Virus record (IMG/VR): IMGVR_UViG_3300042317_000317 | Location: 1-35,478 of that record | Strand: one strand, 5' to 3' | DNA length: 35,478 nt | Source of the DNA: a virus | In this document: positions 1 through 7,114 of the stretch, piece by piece | Layout: each line of letters opens with the position of its first letter | Numbering within the stretch: position 1 is the first letter of the stretch | Program-made: the position numbers and the translations under genes | Notes under the pieces: generated by a model | What the model was told of the DNA's origin: nothing | The model's input: only the letters and a program-made list of their open reading frames with translations | Database searches by the model: none

Positions 1-127
1 TTTTAATGCGATGGAAGGTGTGGAAGGTCGCGTTAAAACATTCCAAGAGCGTTTATTAGATGTTCAGGCGCGTATTTATCGAGCGGCAGCAAATGCTCAA
101 TCGAAGTTTGGTGGTGAATTAGCTAAT
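1..127. repeat. Terminal direct repeat, left copy
   Basis: These 127 bases are identical to the last 127 bases of the window. The reading frame of the tape measure gene passes through the join without a shift, so the two copies represent one locus of a circular or circularly permuted genome. The length 127 equals a k-mer size commonly used by short-read assemblers, so the repeat is most simply an assembly overlap and not a biological terminal repeat. Confidence 0.95.
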
Positions 128-559
128 AGCACACAACAGTTATTTGGAGCGTTAGCAGATGCATCAAAGAAAAACGCAAAGATGCAAAAAGCGTTCGCGA
201 TTGTTCAGGCTACCATTAACACCTACCAAGCAGCAACAAAGGCGTTAGCTACATTACCACCTCCTGCTTCATACGTGGCAGCGGCAGCGGCACTTGTTTC
301 AGGTTTTGTTCAAGTTCGTAATATCCTTTCTCAAAATGTAGAAAACCCTTCATCATCAGCAGGTGGTGGTGGTGGCATGGGATTAGCTACGATTAACAGC
401 GCACCTGACGTTAACACGGCACAACAACCATCGACCCTAATCAACGAACAAGGTCAAGCAATGAACCAACAACAACAAGCACCGGTATACGTTGCGGTAA
501 CCGAAATACGGGAAGTAAGTAACAACGTGAACGTGGTGGAGAACCTTGCACGATTCTAA
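2..559 (+). CDS. Tail tape measure protein, C-terminal part (gene continues from the window end)
   Basis: This is the end of the tape measure gene that begins at 34282 and crosses the circular join. Joined, the gene is 1,629 bases and encodes 542 residues. This part holds a helical stretch followed by a hydrophobic, Ala-rich segment (IVQATINTYQAATKALA, then AAAALVSGFVQVRNI). That arrangement is usual near the C-terminus of tape measure proteins of Bacteroidota phages. A Gly-rich and then Gln-rich tail follows. In the virion the protein sets tail length and is ejected with the DNA. The first in-frame ATG at 11 is internal and is not the true start. By the usual 1.5 angstrom per residue, 542 residues suggests a tail of roughly 80 nm, which is an inference. 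Confidence 0.85.
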   Translation, partial: FNAMEGVEGRVKTFQERLLDVQARIYRAAANAQSKFGGELANSTQQLFGALADASKKNAKMQKAFAIVQATINTYQAATKALATLPPPASYVAAAAALVSGFVQVRNILSQNVENPSSSAGGGGGMGLATINSAPDVNTAQQPSTLINEQGQAMNQQQQAPVYVAVTEIREVSNNVNVVENLARF

Positions 560-585
560 ACGAAGATATCAACACGTAATTTTAT
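557..585 (+). promoter_or_regulatory. Phage late promoter, copy 1 (TAAAC-N15-TAATTTTAT)
   Basis: TAAAC at 557-561 and TAATTTTAT at 577-585 are separated by 15 bases, and ATG of the prohead protease gene follows after 4 bases. The same bipartite motif with the same 4-base gap precedes three other late genes. TAATTTTA resembles the Bacteroidota -7 box TAnnTTTG. The first three bases of TAAAC are the stop codon of the tape measure gene. Confidence 0.65.
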
Positions 586-589
586 TAGT

Positions 590-1186
590 ATGCCTAAAAA
601 GAAAAAGTTACCGATTTACGAAATGACTGTAGATCAGAATTCAGAGTCAGGTGTTGAGATGACCGCACTTGTCGACAATCCTGCAGTCGAGATGGACTTT
701 TTGGTATTTGACGAACAAAAGCCGATGCAGTTCAAATACGATGACAAAGAATGGATTGTAACAGGCGTGGCAATGAGAGCGGACTATCCTATCTATCGTA
801 ACGATTCACGCGGTGAGTACTATGTTACATTCAGCAAGGAAACAATAAAGACGATCATCAAAAAGTGGGCAAAGGAAAACCGATTCAACGCGGTTAACAA
901 GATGCACAATGCCGAAGATGTAGCTAACGGTGTTTATCTTATTGAGTCAATCTTTGTAGATAAGAATCGTGGAGTTAACGCACCGGAAGGATTAGACGTA
1001 GAGGATGGCTCGTGGATTCATTCTTATTACGTTGAGAATCCTGAAATACGCGCTAAGATCGAAGCAGGTGAGTTCAAAGGTTTCAGCGTCGAAGGTATGT
1101 TCGGGATGGAATTCGGATCGCATCCTATTGATGACGTAATGAAAGACCTTAACGATACTATTGACCAATTTCTAAACAATTTATAG
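590..1186 (+). CDS. Prohead protease, XkdF / peptidase S78_2 type
   Basis: This 198-residue protein looks like the XkdF-type serine protease that trims scaffold and capsid proteins during head maturation. Visible support is a His in KMHN (H106), a strand-rich segment ending at GSWIHSYYV (140-147), then GEFKGFSVEG with the candidate nucleophile S166. The spacing and the GFS motif match the family. It lies directly before a scaffold-like and a capsid-like gene, which is the standard order protease, scaffold, capsid. The ATG start is fixed by the promoter-like box only 4 bases upstream. The N-terminus is Lys-rich (PKKKKLP). The third catalytic residue cannot be assigned by eye. Confidence 0.8.
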   Translation: MPKKKKLPIYEMTVDQNSESGVEMTALVDNPAVEMDFLVFDEQKPMQFKYDDKEWIVTGVAMRADYPIYRNDSRGEYYVTFSKETIKTIIKKWAKENRFNAVNKMHNAEDVANGVYLIESIFVDKNRGVNAPEGLDVEDGSWIHSYYVENPEIRAKIEAGEFKGFSVEGMFGMEFGSHPIDDVMKDLNDTIDQFLNNL

Positions 1187-1201
1187 CTAACGTAATTTTA
1201 T
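1173..1201 (+). promoter_or_regulatory. Phage late promoter, copy 2 (TAAAC-N15-TAATTTTAT)
   Basis: TAAAC at 1173-1177, TAATTTTAT at 1193-1201 with 15 bases between them, then 4 bases to the scaffold ATG at 1206. TAAAC here lies inside the last codons of the protease gene and is not its stop codon. The motif is therefore not just a by-product of a stop codon. Confidence 0.65.
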
Positions 1202-1205
1202 AAAC

Positions 1206-1865
1206 ATGAACATCAACGCTGAATCATTAAAGACTTTCACGGCAAAACTCAAAGAGGCATTTGCTGCGTTCAAACCTGAAGAGGTTGCAACTGAACAAAC
1301 ATTCGGAATGGCTACTTTGCCTGATGGCTCTATCCTTAAGTGGGATGGTGAACCTGCGGTAGGTACGGCTGTTATGGTTGAAACCGCAGAAGGTGATGTA
1401 CCTGCCGTTGACGGTGAATACACATTAGAGGATATGACTACTATCGTAATTGTTGGCGGTGTTATCGCTGAAATTAAGAAAGTAGAGTCAGAGGTTGAAG
1501 TTGAAACACCTGAAGCGGTTGCACCCGTTGCACCTGTTGCACCTGCTGAAATGCCAATGGCAAAAGAGGTAATCGAGCGTGTTGAAAAAGTGCAAAAGTT
1601 TGCAGAAGATGAATTGGCTGCTATTAAAAGCAACATCACCGCAATGAGCGAACAGGTATCTGTAATGGTTGCACAAAACGAAGAGATTAAAAAATTCAAA
1701 GAGCAATTCAGCGCGTTTCAGTCAAGCGTTACAAAGGCTATCGACGAACTTGGTGATGCACCACAGAATTCAGAGCCAGTACGCAACGAATTCCGCAATG
1801 AAGAGAACCAACAAAGCGTAGAAGAGCGTATTGCAGCTACACGCGCTAAGTTGTTTAACCGATAA
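1206..1865 (+). CDS. Capsid scaffolding protein
   Basis: The protein has 219 residues and sits between the prohead protease and the major capsid gene, the usual place for a scaffold. Its N-terminal half contains a small strand-rich segment (about residues 35-92) around DGEYTLEDMTTIVIVGGVI, a pattern I recall from scaffold proteins of Bacteroidota phages. A Val-Ala-Pro repeat (VAPVAPVAPAE) forms a linker. The rest, about residues 118-180, is charged and coiled-coil-like, followed by a short basic end (ATRAKLFNR). Scaffolds are typically helical, acidic and end in a basic capsid-binding helix, which fits. The role is inferred from position and composition, not from a signature motif. Confidence 0.7.
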   Translation: MNINAESLKTFTAKLKEAFAAFKPEEVATEQTFGMATLPDGSILKWDGEPAVGTAVMVETAEGDVPAVDGEYTLEDMTTIVIVGGVIAEIKKVESEVEVETPEAVAPVAPVAPAEMPMAKEVIERVEKVQKFAEDELAAIKSNITAMSEQVSVMVAQNEEIKKFKEQFSAFQSSVTKAIDELGDAPQNSEPVRNEFRNEENQQSVEERIAATRAKLFNR

Positions 1866-1900
1866 TCAAAATAATTACTAACTAATAAAAATTACACAAA

Positions 1901-2887
1901 ATGGCATTTGATTTAACAGGGATGACCAATCACGTAACCGACGAAGCGGCAGACCTTCGCTCGATTGCGATTTATTCACCCGTAACAGTTCCACTTGTTA
2001 CCGTTGTAGAAGGTATCAAGTATTCCGAGCGTTTGACATACTTCGATGTTGATCCTCAATTCCAAGCAGACAGCACTTGTGCTACTGTTAACCCTTCAGG
2101 AGATTCTGGTAACTTCGATCAGATCACTTTGACAGTTGATAACTTCAAAGTTGAGTTGGATTGGTGTTTCAAAGATCTTGACGCAAAATCTCTTCGTCGT
2201 TACTTACGCGCTGGTGCTAAGTTGGACGAGAATTCTGCGCCACAGTTAGTATCTGCTATTATGGCGCGTACCGCTGAGAAGATCGCTGCAAACCTTGAGT
2301 CTGCTTACTGGCAGTCATCTAAAACACAAGGTGCTGCAACAACTAACCTAAAGCAGTTTAACGGTTTCATTCAGACTATTGAAACTATCGGTGGTTATGT
2401 TAACTCTAACACAACTAACGAAACTTCAATCACTACTCAGAACGTAATCACTATCTTCGACAACCACTGGTTGTCAGTTCCTGCTGCTATGAAGCGCAAA
2501 GAAGATTTGATCACTTGTTGCGGTGATGATACTTTTGATAAGTTGGTTATCAAAGTGAAAGATTCTAACTTCTTCCACTATTCTGCATCTGCTGCAGACA
2601 TCGCTGCTCGTCGTATCACTTTACCGGGTACAAACATGGTGATCCAAGCCGTACCGGGATTAAACAGCGACAACACTGGATTAAGCGGTATGCCTTCATT
2701 GTTTAAGAACCGTATCTTCACTTTCTATAAGTCTAATTTGATCATCGCTACTGACCAAGAGTCTGACAGCACCGATTGGATGACTTGGTACGAGAAGAAG
2801 GATGACAAGTTGTATGCACGTGTTCGCATGAAGTTTACAACTGGTGTGTTCTTCCCTCAGCACGTAGTATCTTTCAAGACTGCATAA
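1901..2887 (+). CDS. Major capsid protein, HK97-fold type
   Basis: The protein has 328 residues. It follows the protease and scaffold genes, and its own terminator ends the unit. It begins near MAFDLTGMTNHVTDEAADLRS and has the mixed helix and strand texture of major capsid proteins from Bacteroidota siphoviruses. The segment EKIAANLESAYW resembles the long spine helix of HK97-fold capsids, and ARVRMKFTTGVFFPQHVVSF at the end resembles the P-domain strands. It carries several Cys (STCAT, DWCF, TCCGDD), more than its neighbours. The fold is inferred from position and texture. The leader is A-rich with no Shine-Dalgarno site. Confidence 0.8.
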   Translation: MAFDLTGMTNHVTDEAADLRSIAIYSPVTVPLVTVVEGIKYSERLTYFDVDPQFQADSTCATVNPSGDSGNFDQITLTVDNFKVELDWCFKDLDAKSLRRYLRAGAKLDENSAPQLVSAIMARTAEKIAANLESAYWQSSKTQGAATTNLKQFNGFIQTIETIGGYVNSNTTNETSITTQNVITIFDNHWLSVPAAMKRKEDLITCCGDDTFDKLVIKVKDSNFFHYSASAADIAARRITLPGTNMVIQAVPGLNSDNTGLSGMPSLFKNRIFTFYKSNLIIATDQESDSTDWMTWYEKKDDKLYARVRMKFTTGVFFPQHVVSFKTA

Positions 2888-2901
2888 TTTATAACCTGAA
2901 T

Positions 2902-2933
2902 GGTAGTAGCCCCGTAAGGCTACTGCCTTTCTT
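2902..2933 (+). terminator. Hairpin terminator after the capsid gene
   Basis: A 10-pair stem, GGTAGTAGCC at 2902-2911 with GGCTACTGCC at 2918-2927 (one G-U pair), closes a 6-base loop and is followed by TTTCTT. It lies 15 bases after the capsid stop codon and before the tail tube gene. This would end or weaken transcripts of the head unit. Confidence 0.8.
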
Positions 2934-2946
2934 AATAATATAACAA

Positions 2947-3459
2947 ATGGCTTGTAACATTAATCAATCTTTTGTCTTAGACTGCCGCGATAACGTAGGT
3001 GGTATTAAGGAAGTAAAGATCAAAACATATTCGAGTGCCTTAATTGGCATTGCGGTTACATCAGGTCAAGCCACATTAAGCGGTCAAGGCTTGACGGGTT
3101 GGTATAAGTTGGAATGCGAAGAGGCTACGGCTACAGCATCTGATAACGGTACTACATCACGTGAGAATGGCACTACCATGTATGCTCCGACAGTTAACTA
3201 CGTGTACAACGGCAAAACGGCTGCATTCTTAAATGAATTGCAGAAATATCACGGTGGTACATTCGAAGTTGCTGTTAAGTATAACAACGGTGCTATCCGC
3301 TTATTTGGTTATGAGAACGGGTTGTTCTGCAGCGCATCTGTTGATGAGTCAGGAACAACTTACGGTGATCGTAACGGCTACACAGTTACCTTTACAGGAA
3401 TGGAAAAGGTAAAAGCACCGCACATCACTAATAACTGGGACGTTTTAGTTTCCGCATAA
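2947..3459 (+). CDS. Major tail tube protein (probable)
   Basis: The protein has 170 residues and is strand-rich throughout. The opening MACNINQSFVLDCRDNVGGI, the central PTVNYVYNG, and the closing GDRNGYTVTFTGMEK resemble a family of tail tube or major structural proteins next to the capsid gene in Bacteroidota phages. The DRNGYTVTFTG strand is like the final strand of tail tube folds. The gene is isolated between two terminators, which fits a protein made in large, separately set amounts. No -33/-7 promoter stands out in the short gap before it, so it may depend on readthrough of the upstream hairpin. The alternative is a head decoration protein. Confidence 0.6.
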   Translation: MACNINQSFVLDCRDNVGGIKEVKIKTYSSALIGIAVTSGQATLSGQGLTGWYKLECEEATATASDNGTTSRENGTTMYAPTVNYVYNGKTAAFLNELQKYHGGTFEVAVKYNNGAIRLFGYENGLFCSASVDESGTTYGDRNGYTVTFTGMEKVKAPHITNNWDVLVSA

Positions 3460-3499
3460 ATTCTGCTCGGGGTTTTGGTTTTCCCCTTGTTTTGGTTTG

Positions 3500-3529
3500 C
3501 CCCGTGAAAGCTCTTCACGGGGTTTTTTT
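3500..3529 (+). terminator. Strong intrinsic terminator after the tail tube gene
   Basis: CCCCGTGAA at 3500-3508 pairs perfectly with TTCACGGGG at 3514-3522 around a 5-base loop, followed at once by seven T. This is a textbook rho-independent terminator. It separates the tail tube gene from the next promoter at 3538. Confidence 0.92.
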
Positions 3530-3537
3530 ATTATTAT

Positions 3538-3565
3538 TAAACGAAACGTGATTACGTAATTTTAT
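3538..3565 (+). promoter_or_regulatory. Phage late promoter, copy 3 (TAAAC-N14-TAATTTTAT)
   Basis: TAAAC at 3538-3542 and TAATTTTAT at 3557-3565 are separated by 14 bases, with 4 bases to ATG at 3570. It comes directly after the strong terminator, so a new transcript must begin here for the portal and connector genes. This is the best contextual support that the motif is a promoter. Confidence 0.75.
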
Positions 3566-3569
3566 TAAT

Positions 3570-3929
3570 ATGATTCAGGTTACCAAAGGCATCAGTCAAA
3601 CATTGGTATTTACGTTAAAGGAAAAGACTACGTTAACGAGTCCTTACTATTTGTTTTACTGCGTTGGTCAGGGCAAGAACAACGTAGTAACGTGGATTGC
3701 ACAACCTACGTCAAGTGATGATCGTAAAGATCAATTTACATTTATTGAAGGCACAACGGCATCGTTAAGTGAGCAGATATACAACTACTTTGTGTACGAA
3801 CAGACAAGCGCGGTTAATACAAATCCAAGCCTTGCGACATCATTAGTAGAGCGCGGACAGATGAAAGTTAACGATGTTAACGAACAGGAATATCAGTTGC
3901 CTAATAGCACAACACAATATCACTTCTAA
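3570..3929 (+). CDS. Unknown structural-type phage protein
   Basis: A 119-residue strand-rich protein that opens the transcription unit after the terminator at 3500-3529. Features such as KGISQTLVFTLKEKTTLTSPYYLFY and a later YNYFVYEQ resemble small proteins found beside structural genes in Bacteroidota phages. I cannot give it a function. It may be a small capsid or tail beta-sandwich protein. Its stop codon overlaps the ATG of the portal gene by one base (TAATG), so the two are translationally coupled. The start is set by the promoter box 4 bases upstream. Confidence 0.75.
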   Translation: MIQVTKGISQTLVFTLKEKTTLTSPYYLFYCVGQGKNNVVTWIAQPTSSDDRKDQFTFIEGTTASLSEQIYNYFVYEQTSAVNTNPSLATSLVERGQMKVNDVNEQEYQLPNSTTQYHF

Positions 3930-5824
3930 TGGAGGAAAATAAAAACATACTTCCCGTAATTAAATGGAATGCTTTTAACAATAGAAAGCGTCCTGAATTC
4001 GTGGAAATTAAAAATACGGATATAATTAAGAGCGGTGAGAAAAACGACTTCCCGTATTACTTGACCGATTTATATCGTCGTAGCGCATTACATTCGGCTA
4101 TCATCAACGCGAAGGTGAATTACATCGCAGGTCGTGGATGGACTTTTGAGCGTAGCGCATACATGAGCGTGGCGCAGCGTTCGTTAGCTGAAAATCTAAT
4201 TAAGCAGCCATTTGCGGACATGGATTTGACCGAGTCGACGTTACGATGGACGCGCGACTTTGAAATTCACAATATGTTCGCGGTGTTGGTGAAGTGGAGC
4301 AAGAATAAGCGCACGGCTACGTTAGAACACATCGACGTTGCTAACTTACGCACGAATGAAGATACTACCGAGTTTTATTACACGAGAAAGTGGTATGTAA
4401 TGAAAAACGGTAAGCGGATCGAGAATAAAAACTTCGCAGAAGAGAAGGATTATAAGGTTTATCCTGCCTACGATCCTAACGACCGTAATGGTGATCAGAT
4501 ATTTTTCTATTCAGTGTTCCATCCTGATCAGTACGTGTATTCATTGCCTGTCTATTATGGCGGTGTAACTTGGATCGAGAATCACATTGCCTATTCTGAT
4601 TTTCAATATCAAAATATCACCGCGTCATTCTCACCAATGATGCAGGTTAAGATCTACGGGAATATCCCTGACGAACAAAAGCAGGACGAAATAACGGACG
4701 GCATTACAAAGAATTTCACAAGTCCGGAAGGTAAGCGAATGATTGTAGGCTTTTATCAAAGCCGTGATAGTTCAACGGACGTGGAGGCTATTAATGTTCC
4801 GGATCAGTCAACGCTTTATAAAGAAGTTGCAGAACAGTCGGAGTTAAATATATGTTCAGCACATGAATTCCCGAAACTGTTATTAGGCATTACCACTGCA
4901 GGTGCGTTAGGGCAGCGTAATGAGTTGGTTGTGATGGAAGAGTCTTTCTACAATCGTTACGTGGTTAGCCGTCAGCGTTGCATTGAGTATGTGTTCAACA
5001 CAATCGCACATGATTTGGGGTTACCTATCAATCTTAAGTTACAGCGCGTTAAATCAGTTGATTGGATGCCGAGCGATACAGCTATCGAGAACGCTTTAGG
5101 TGTTGATGGATTGCGTAAGTACGTGTTATCACGCTTGGGCATGGAGGATTCGCAATACATGAAGTATAGCAACGTGAAGCCTAACGCAAATTTGCAGCTG
5201 TTCACAAAGTACGGTGTTGATGCAGCGAAATATGAGGTGGTGAAGTTTCGCGATTTGGAAACCGAGAACGCGGACGAAGTAGAGGTAAGCGAATCGGATT
5301 TTATGACATTCGCAAAGGCTGAAATAAAGTCATTAGATCGTGTGGTATTGGATTTATTAAACAAGGACGCGTTTATGCCATCAGAGGAAATCGCAAAGGT
5401 GGCAAAGGTTTCTATCGGTGATGTGAAAGACACGATTGATCGTTTGCGTGAAGCAGGACGCATCAAATACAGCCCTGAAAAGATCGCAGGTGATAAGGTT
5501 GGCGCGTATGAGTTGACCGAGAAAGGTTTGCAGACGCTCGAAGAGAATCCCGCACGAACAGAGCCGTTAAAGGTTATGTACCGTTATGAATTAGGAGCAA
5601 ACGCACCTAAGTTAGTTGCAGGTGGTAAGTCGCGTCCGTTTTGCGTAGAATTGATGGATATGAAGCGACTTTATAGCCGTGAGGATATAAACGCGATGAG
5701 CGTAGAGGAAGGTCGCAATGTGTGGAGTCTACGCGGTGGTTGGTACACGAATCCAAATACAGGTGTAGCGCGTCCGCAATGCAGACACACTTGGCAGCAA
5801 GTAATCGTTAAAGAAAGACAGTAA
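3929..5824 (+). CDS. Portal protein fused to a winged helix and a Cys/His C-terminal domain
   Basis: The 631-residue product is longer than most portals. Residues 1 to about 440 look like a portal: early KVNYIAGRGWTFE, the central long helices, and an EFPKLLLGITTAGALGQRNE segment typical of the clip and stem. Residues about 468-540 look like a winged helix (helices RVVLDLLNKD, PSEEIAKVAKV and DVKDTIDRLREAGRI, then a wing and GAYELTEKGLQTLEE). The last 85 residues contain SRPFC (568-572), LYSREDI, RGGWYTNPNTG and PQCRH (616-620). This tail resembles a domain found at the ends of phage head proteins and may be MuF-like. The portal forms the dodecameric DNA gate at the capsid vertex. The portal call is firm by texture and place; the two appended domains are inferred. 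It overlaps the previous gene by one base. Confidence 0.8.
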   Translation: MEENKNILPVIKWNAFNNRKRPEFVEIKNTDIIKSGEKNDFPYYLTDLYRRSALHSAIINAKVNYIAGRGWTFERSAYMSVAQRSLAENLIKQPFADMDLTESTLRWTRDFEIHNMFAVLVKWSKNKRTATLEHIDVANLRTNEDTTEFYYTRKWYVMKNGKRIENKNFAEEKDYKVYPAYDPNDRNGDQIFFYSVFHPDQYVYSLPVYYGGVTWIENHIAYSDFQYQNITASFSPMMQVKIYGNIPDEQKQDEITDGITKNFTSPEGKRMIVGFYQSRDSSTDVEAINVPDQSTLYKEVAEQSELNICSAHEFPKLLLGITTAGALGQRNELVVMEESFYNRYVVSRQRCIEYVFNTIAHDLGLPINLKLQRVKSVDWMPSDTAIENALGVDGLRKYVLSRLGMEDSQYMKYSNVKPNANLQLFTKYGVDAAKYEVVKFRDLETENADEVEVSESDFMTFAKAEIKSLDRVVLDLLNKDAFMPSEEIAKVAKVSIGDVKDTIDRLREAGRIKYSPEKIAGDKVGAYELTEKGLQTLEENPARTEPLKVMYRYELGANAPKLVAGGKSRPFCVELMDMKRLYSREDINAMSVEEGRNVWSLRGGWYTNPNTGVARPQCRHTWQQVIVKERQ

Positions 5825-5825
5825 G

Positions 5826-6401
5826 ATGAGTACAATTAATAAACCGTTAATGCTGAAGCCTAATGACGAAGGCTTGTTGGCATACGTAGAATCAACATAC
5901 GATCAGAATCAATTGTGCGAAATCATTTGGGATACGCAGCGTCAACACATTAGACCGATATTAGGTAGTGCGTTGTACGATGAGATTTTATCGCAGATTC
6001 AGAATAACAACTTGACGCAATTGAACACGACATTGCTGAACCTATACATCAACCCGGTGATGAAGTTCTACGTGTTGGCTAATGGGTTGTATGTGTTCAA
6101 TTATAAGATCCGTCAAAAGGGAATGGTTACCATGAATAGTGATAATTCTAATCCTGCGAGTATTTCGGAGTTGGATCGGATGTATAAGTACTTTGACGAT
6201 AAGGGACAAACGGATGCAGATATGCTTATGCGTTACCTTGTCGAGAATGACGATAATTACCCACTATACAAAGATGCTGGAGATGGATTTGATACTATTC
6301 ATCCAACAGGTCAACAATACAATGTAGGCTTTTATATGGGTAGCTATCGCAACGGATATAACCCATGTGGTACAGGAGATGAAAACACAATTGACTTCTA
6401 A
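5826..6401 (+). CDS. Head-tail connector protein
   Basis: The protein has 191 residues and starts one base after the portal stop codon. The segment TQRQHIRPILGSALYDEILSQ, followed by helices and then KYFDDKGQTDADMLMRYLVEN, matches what I recall of the helical head-completion or adaptor proteins of Bacteroidota phages. These bind the portal and extend the neck. The C-terminal 50 residues are Gly, Tyr and Asn rich and probably disordered or strand-like. Position between the portal and a tail completion-like gene agrees. The subfamily cannot be fixed by eye. Confidence 0.65.
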   Translation: MSTINKPLMLKPNDEGLLAYVESTYDQNQLCEIIWDTQRQHIRPILGSALYDEILSQIQNNNLTQLNTTLLNLYINPVMKFYVLANGLYVFNYKIRQKGMVTMNSDNSNPASISELDRMYKYFDDKGQTDADMLMRYLVENDDNYPLYKDAGDGFDTIHPTGQQYNVGFYMGSYRNGYNPCGTGDENTIDF

Positions 6402-6442
6402 AAATGCTAAGAAGATATTAAAATTCTTAGCCGACAAACAGG

Positions 6443-7114
6443 ATGACAAGTTACAGTCAAATAACAACGCTGAATCAACTGATCGCAAACGTTCAGGAGA
6501 TAGCAACGCAGCACCGACAAATAAATGACTTCAAGTACGGTAATACTTGGGAGCATTATTCGTCAGGGACTACAAACACGCCTGAACTATGGTGTAATGT
6601 AGAAAGCGCAACGCGTAACATTAACAGCACCATTTACACTATCCGATTCTGGGTAGTTGACAATGTTATACGCGGTGAACTTGACGAGTTAGAGCGTCAT
6701 AGCGACCTTGTATTGATTGCTGAAGATATTATTGCACAACTTCGCAACCCTGCTTATAAGTGGCTTGTAAGTCGTACGCAGTCGATCAATATCGATTTGC
6801 TTGTCGAGTATTCGCCAAAGAATTTTGCAGGTGCATCTTTTAGTATAGACGTAGAAATAAGTAAAGCGGATGAGCGTTGCAACATCCCATTTATTGCGCC
6901 TCCTATTAGTGGTGGTGGTGGTAGTGGTGGCGGTGGCGATTGCGATGATGCGAACGTGAGAAACAGCAATGCAAGTTATACGCAAACGGTAGCCAGTGGA
7001 GCAACATTAACATTACCGGATACAACGGTTAACGTGTACGTGAATAACGTGTTGGAAGATACGGTTACAATAGTAACATTAGGAAATGAAACAATAAACA
7101 TAGTATGGCAGTAA
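6443..7114 (+). CDS. Tail completion-like protein with glycine linker and small C-terminal domain
   Basis: The protein has 223 residues. Residues 1 to about 150 resemble minor tail or tail-terminator proteins of Bacteroidota phages (NDFKYGNTWEHYSSGTTNTP, then TIYTIRFWVVD and a helix around DLVLIAEDIIAQLRNP). A linker SGGGGSGGGGD at about 156-166 joins a small strand-rich domain of about 55 residues, rich in Thr and Val (TLTLPDTTVNVYVNN). The small domain may decorate the tail or bind a partner. Its last 10 bases overlap the start of the fibre gene. Function is inferred from order: portal, connector, this, fibre. Confidence 0.6.
   Translation: MTSYSQITTLNQLIANVQEIATQHRQINDFKYGNTWEHYSSGTTNTPELWCNVESATRNINSTIYTIRFWVVDNVIRGELDELERHSDLVLIAEDIIAQLRNPAYKWLVSRTQSINIDLLVEYSPKNFAGASFSIDVEISKADERCNIPFIAPPISGGGGSGGGGDCDDANVRNSNASYTQTVASGATLTLPDTTVNVYVNNVLEDTVTIVTLGNETINIVWQ

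Noticed and set aside
1-127. Terminal repeat as a real packaging end (cos or DTR)
   Set aside because: It lies in the middle of the tape measure gene and has an assembler-typical length, so an assembly overlap is far more likely.
1187-1706. Two long minus-strand frames opposite the scaffold gene
   Set aside because: They are Ser/Thr- or Phe/Cys-rich mirror products of the scaffold codons with no motif, promoter or leader.
4972-5466. Minus-strand frame of 164 codons inside the portal gene
   Set aside because: It has Ser-rich anti-sense composition and lies wholly inside a certain gene.
6379-6528. Open frame of 49 codons bridging the connector and tail completion genes, preceded by AGGAG
   Set aside because: It overlaps well-supported genes at both ends over most of its length, and AGGAG lies too close to the ATG. 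Translation is possible but not supported.
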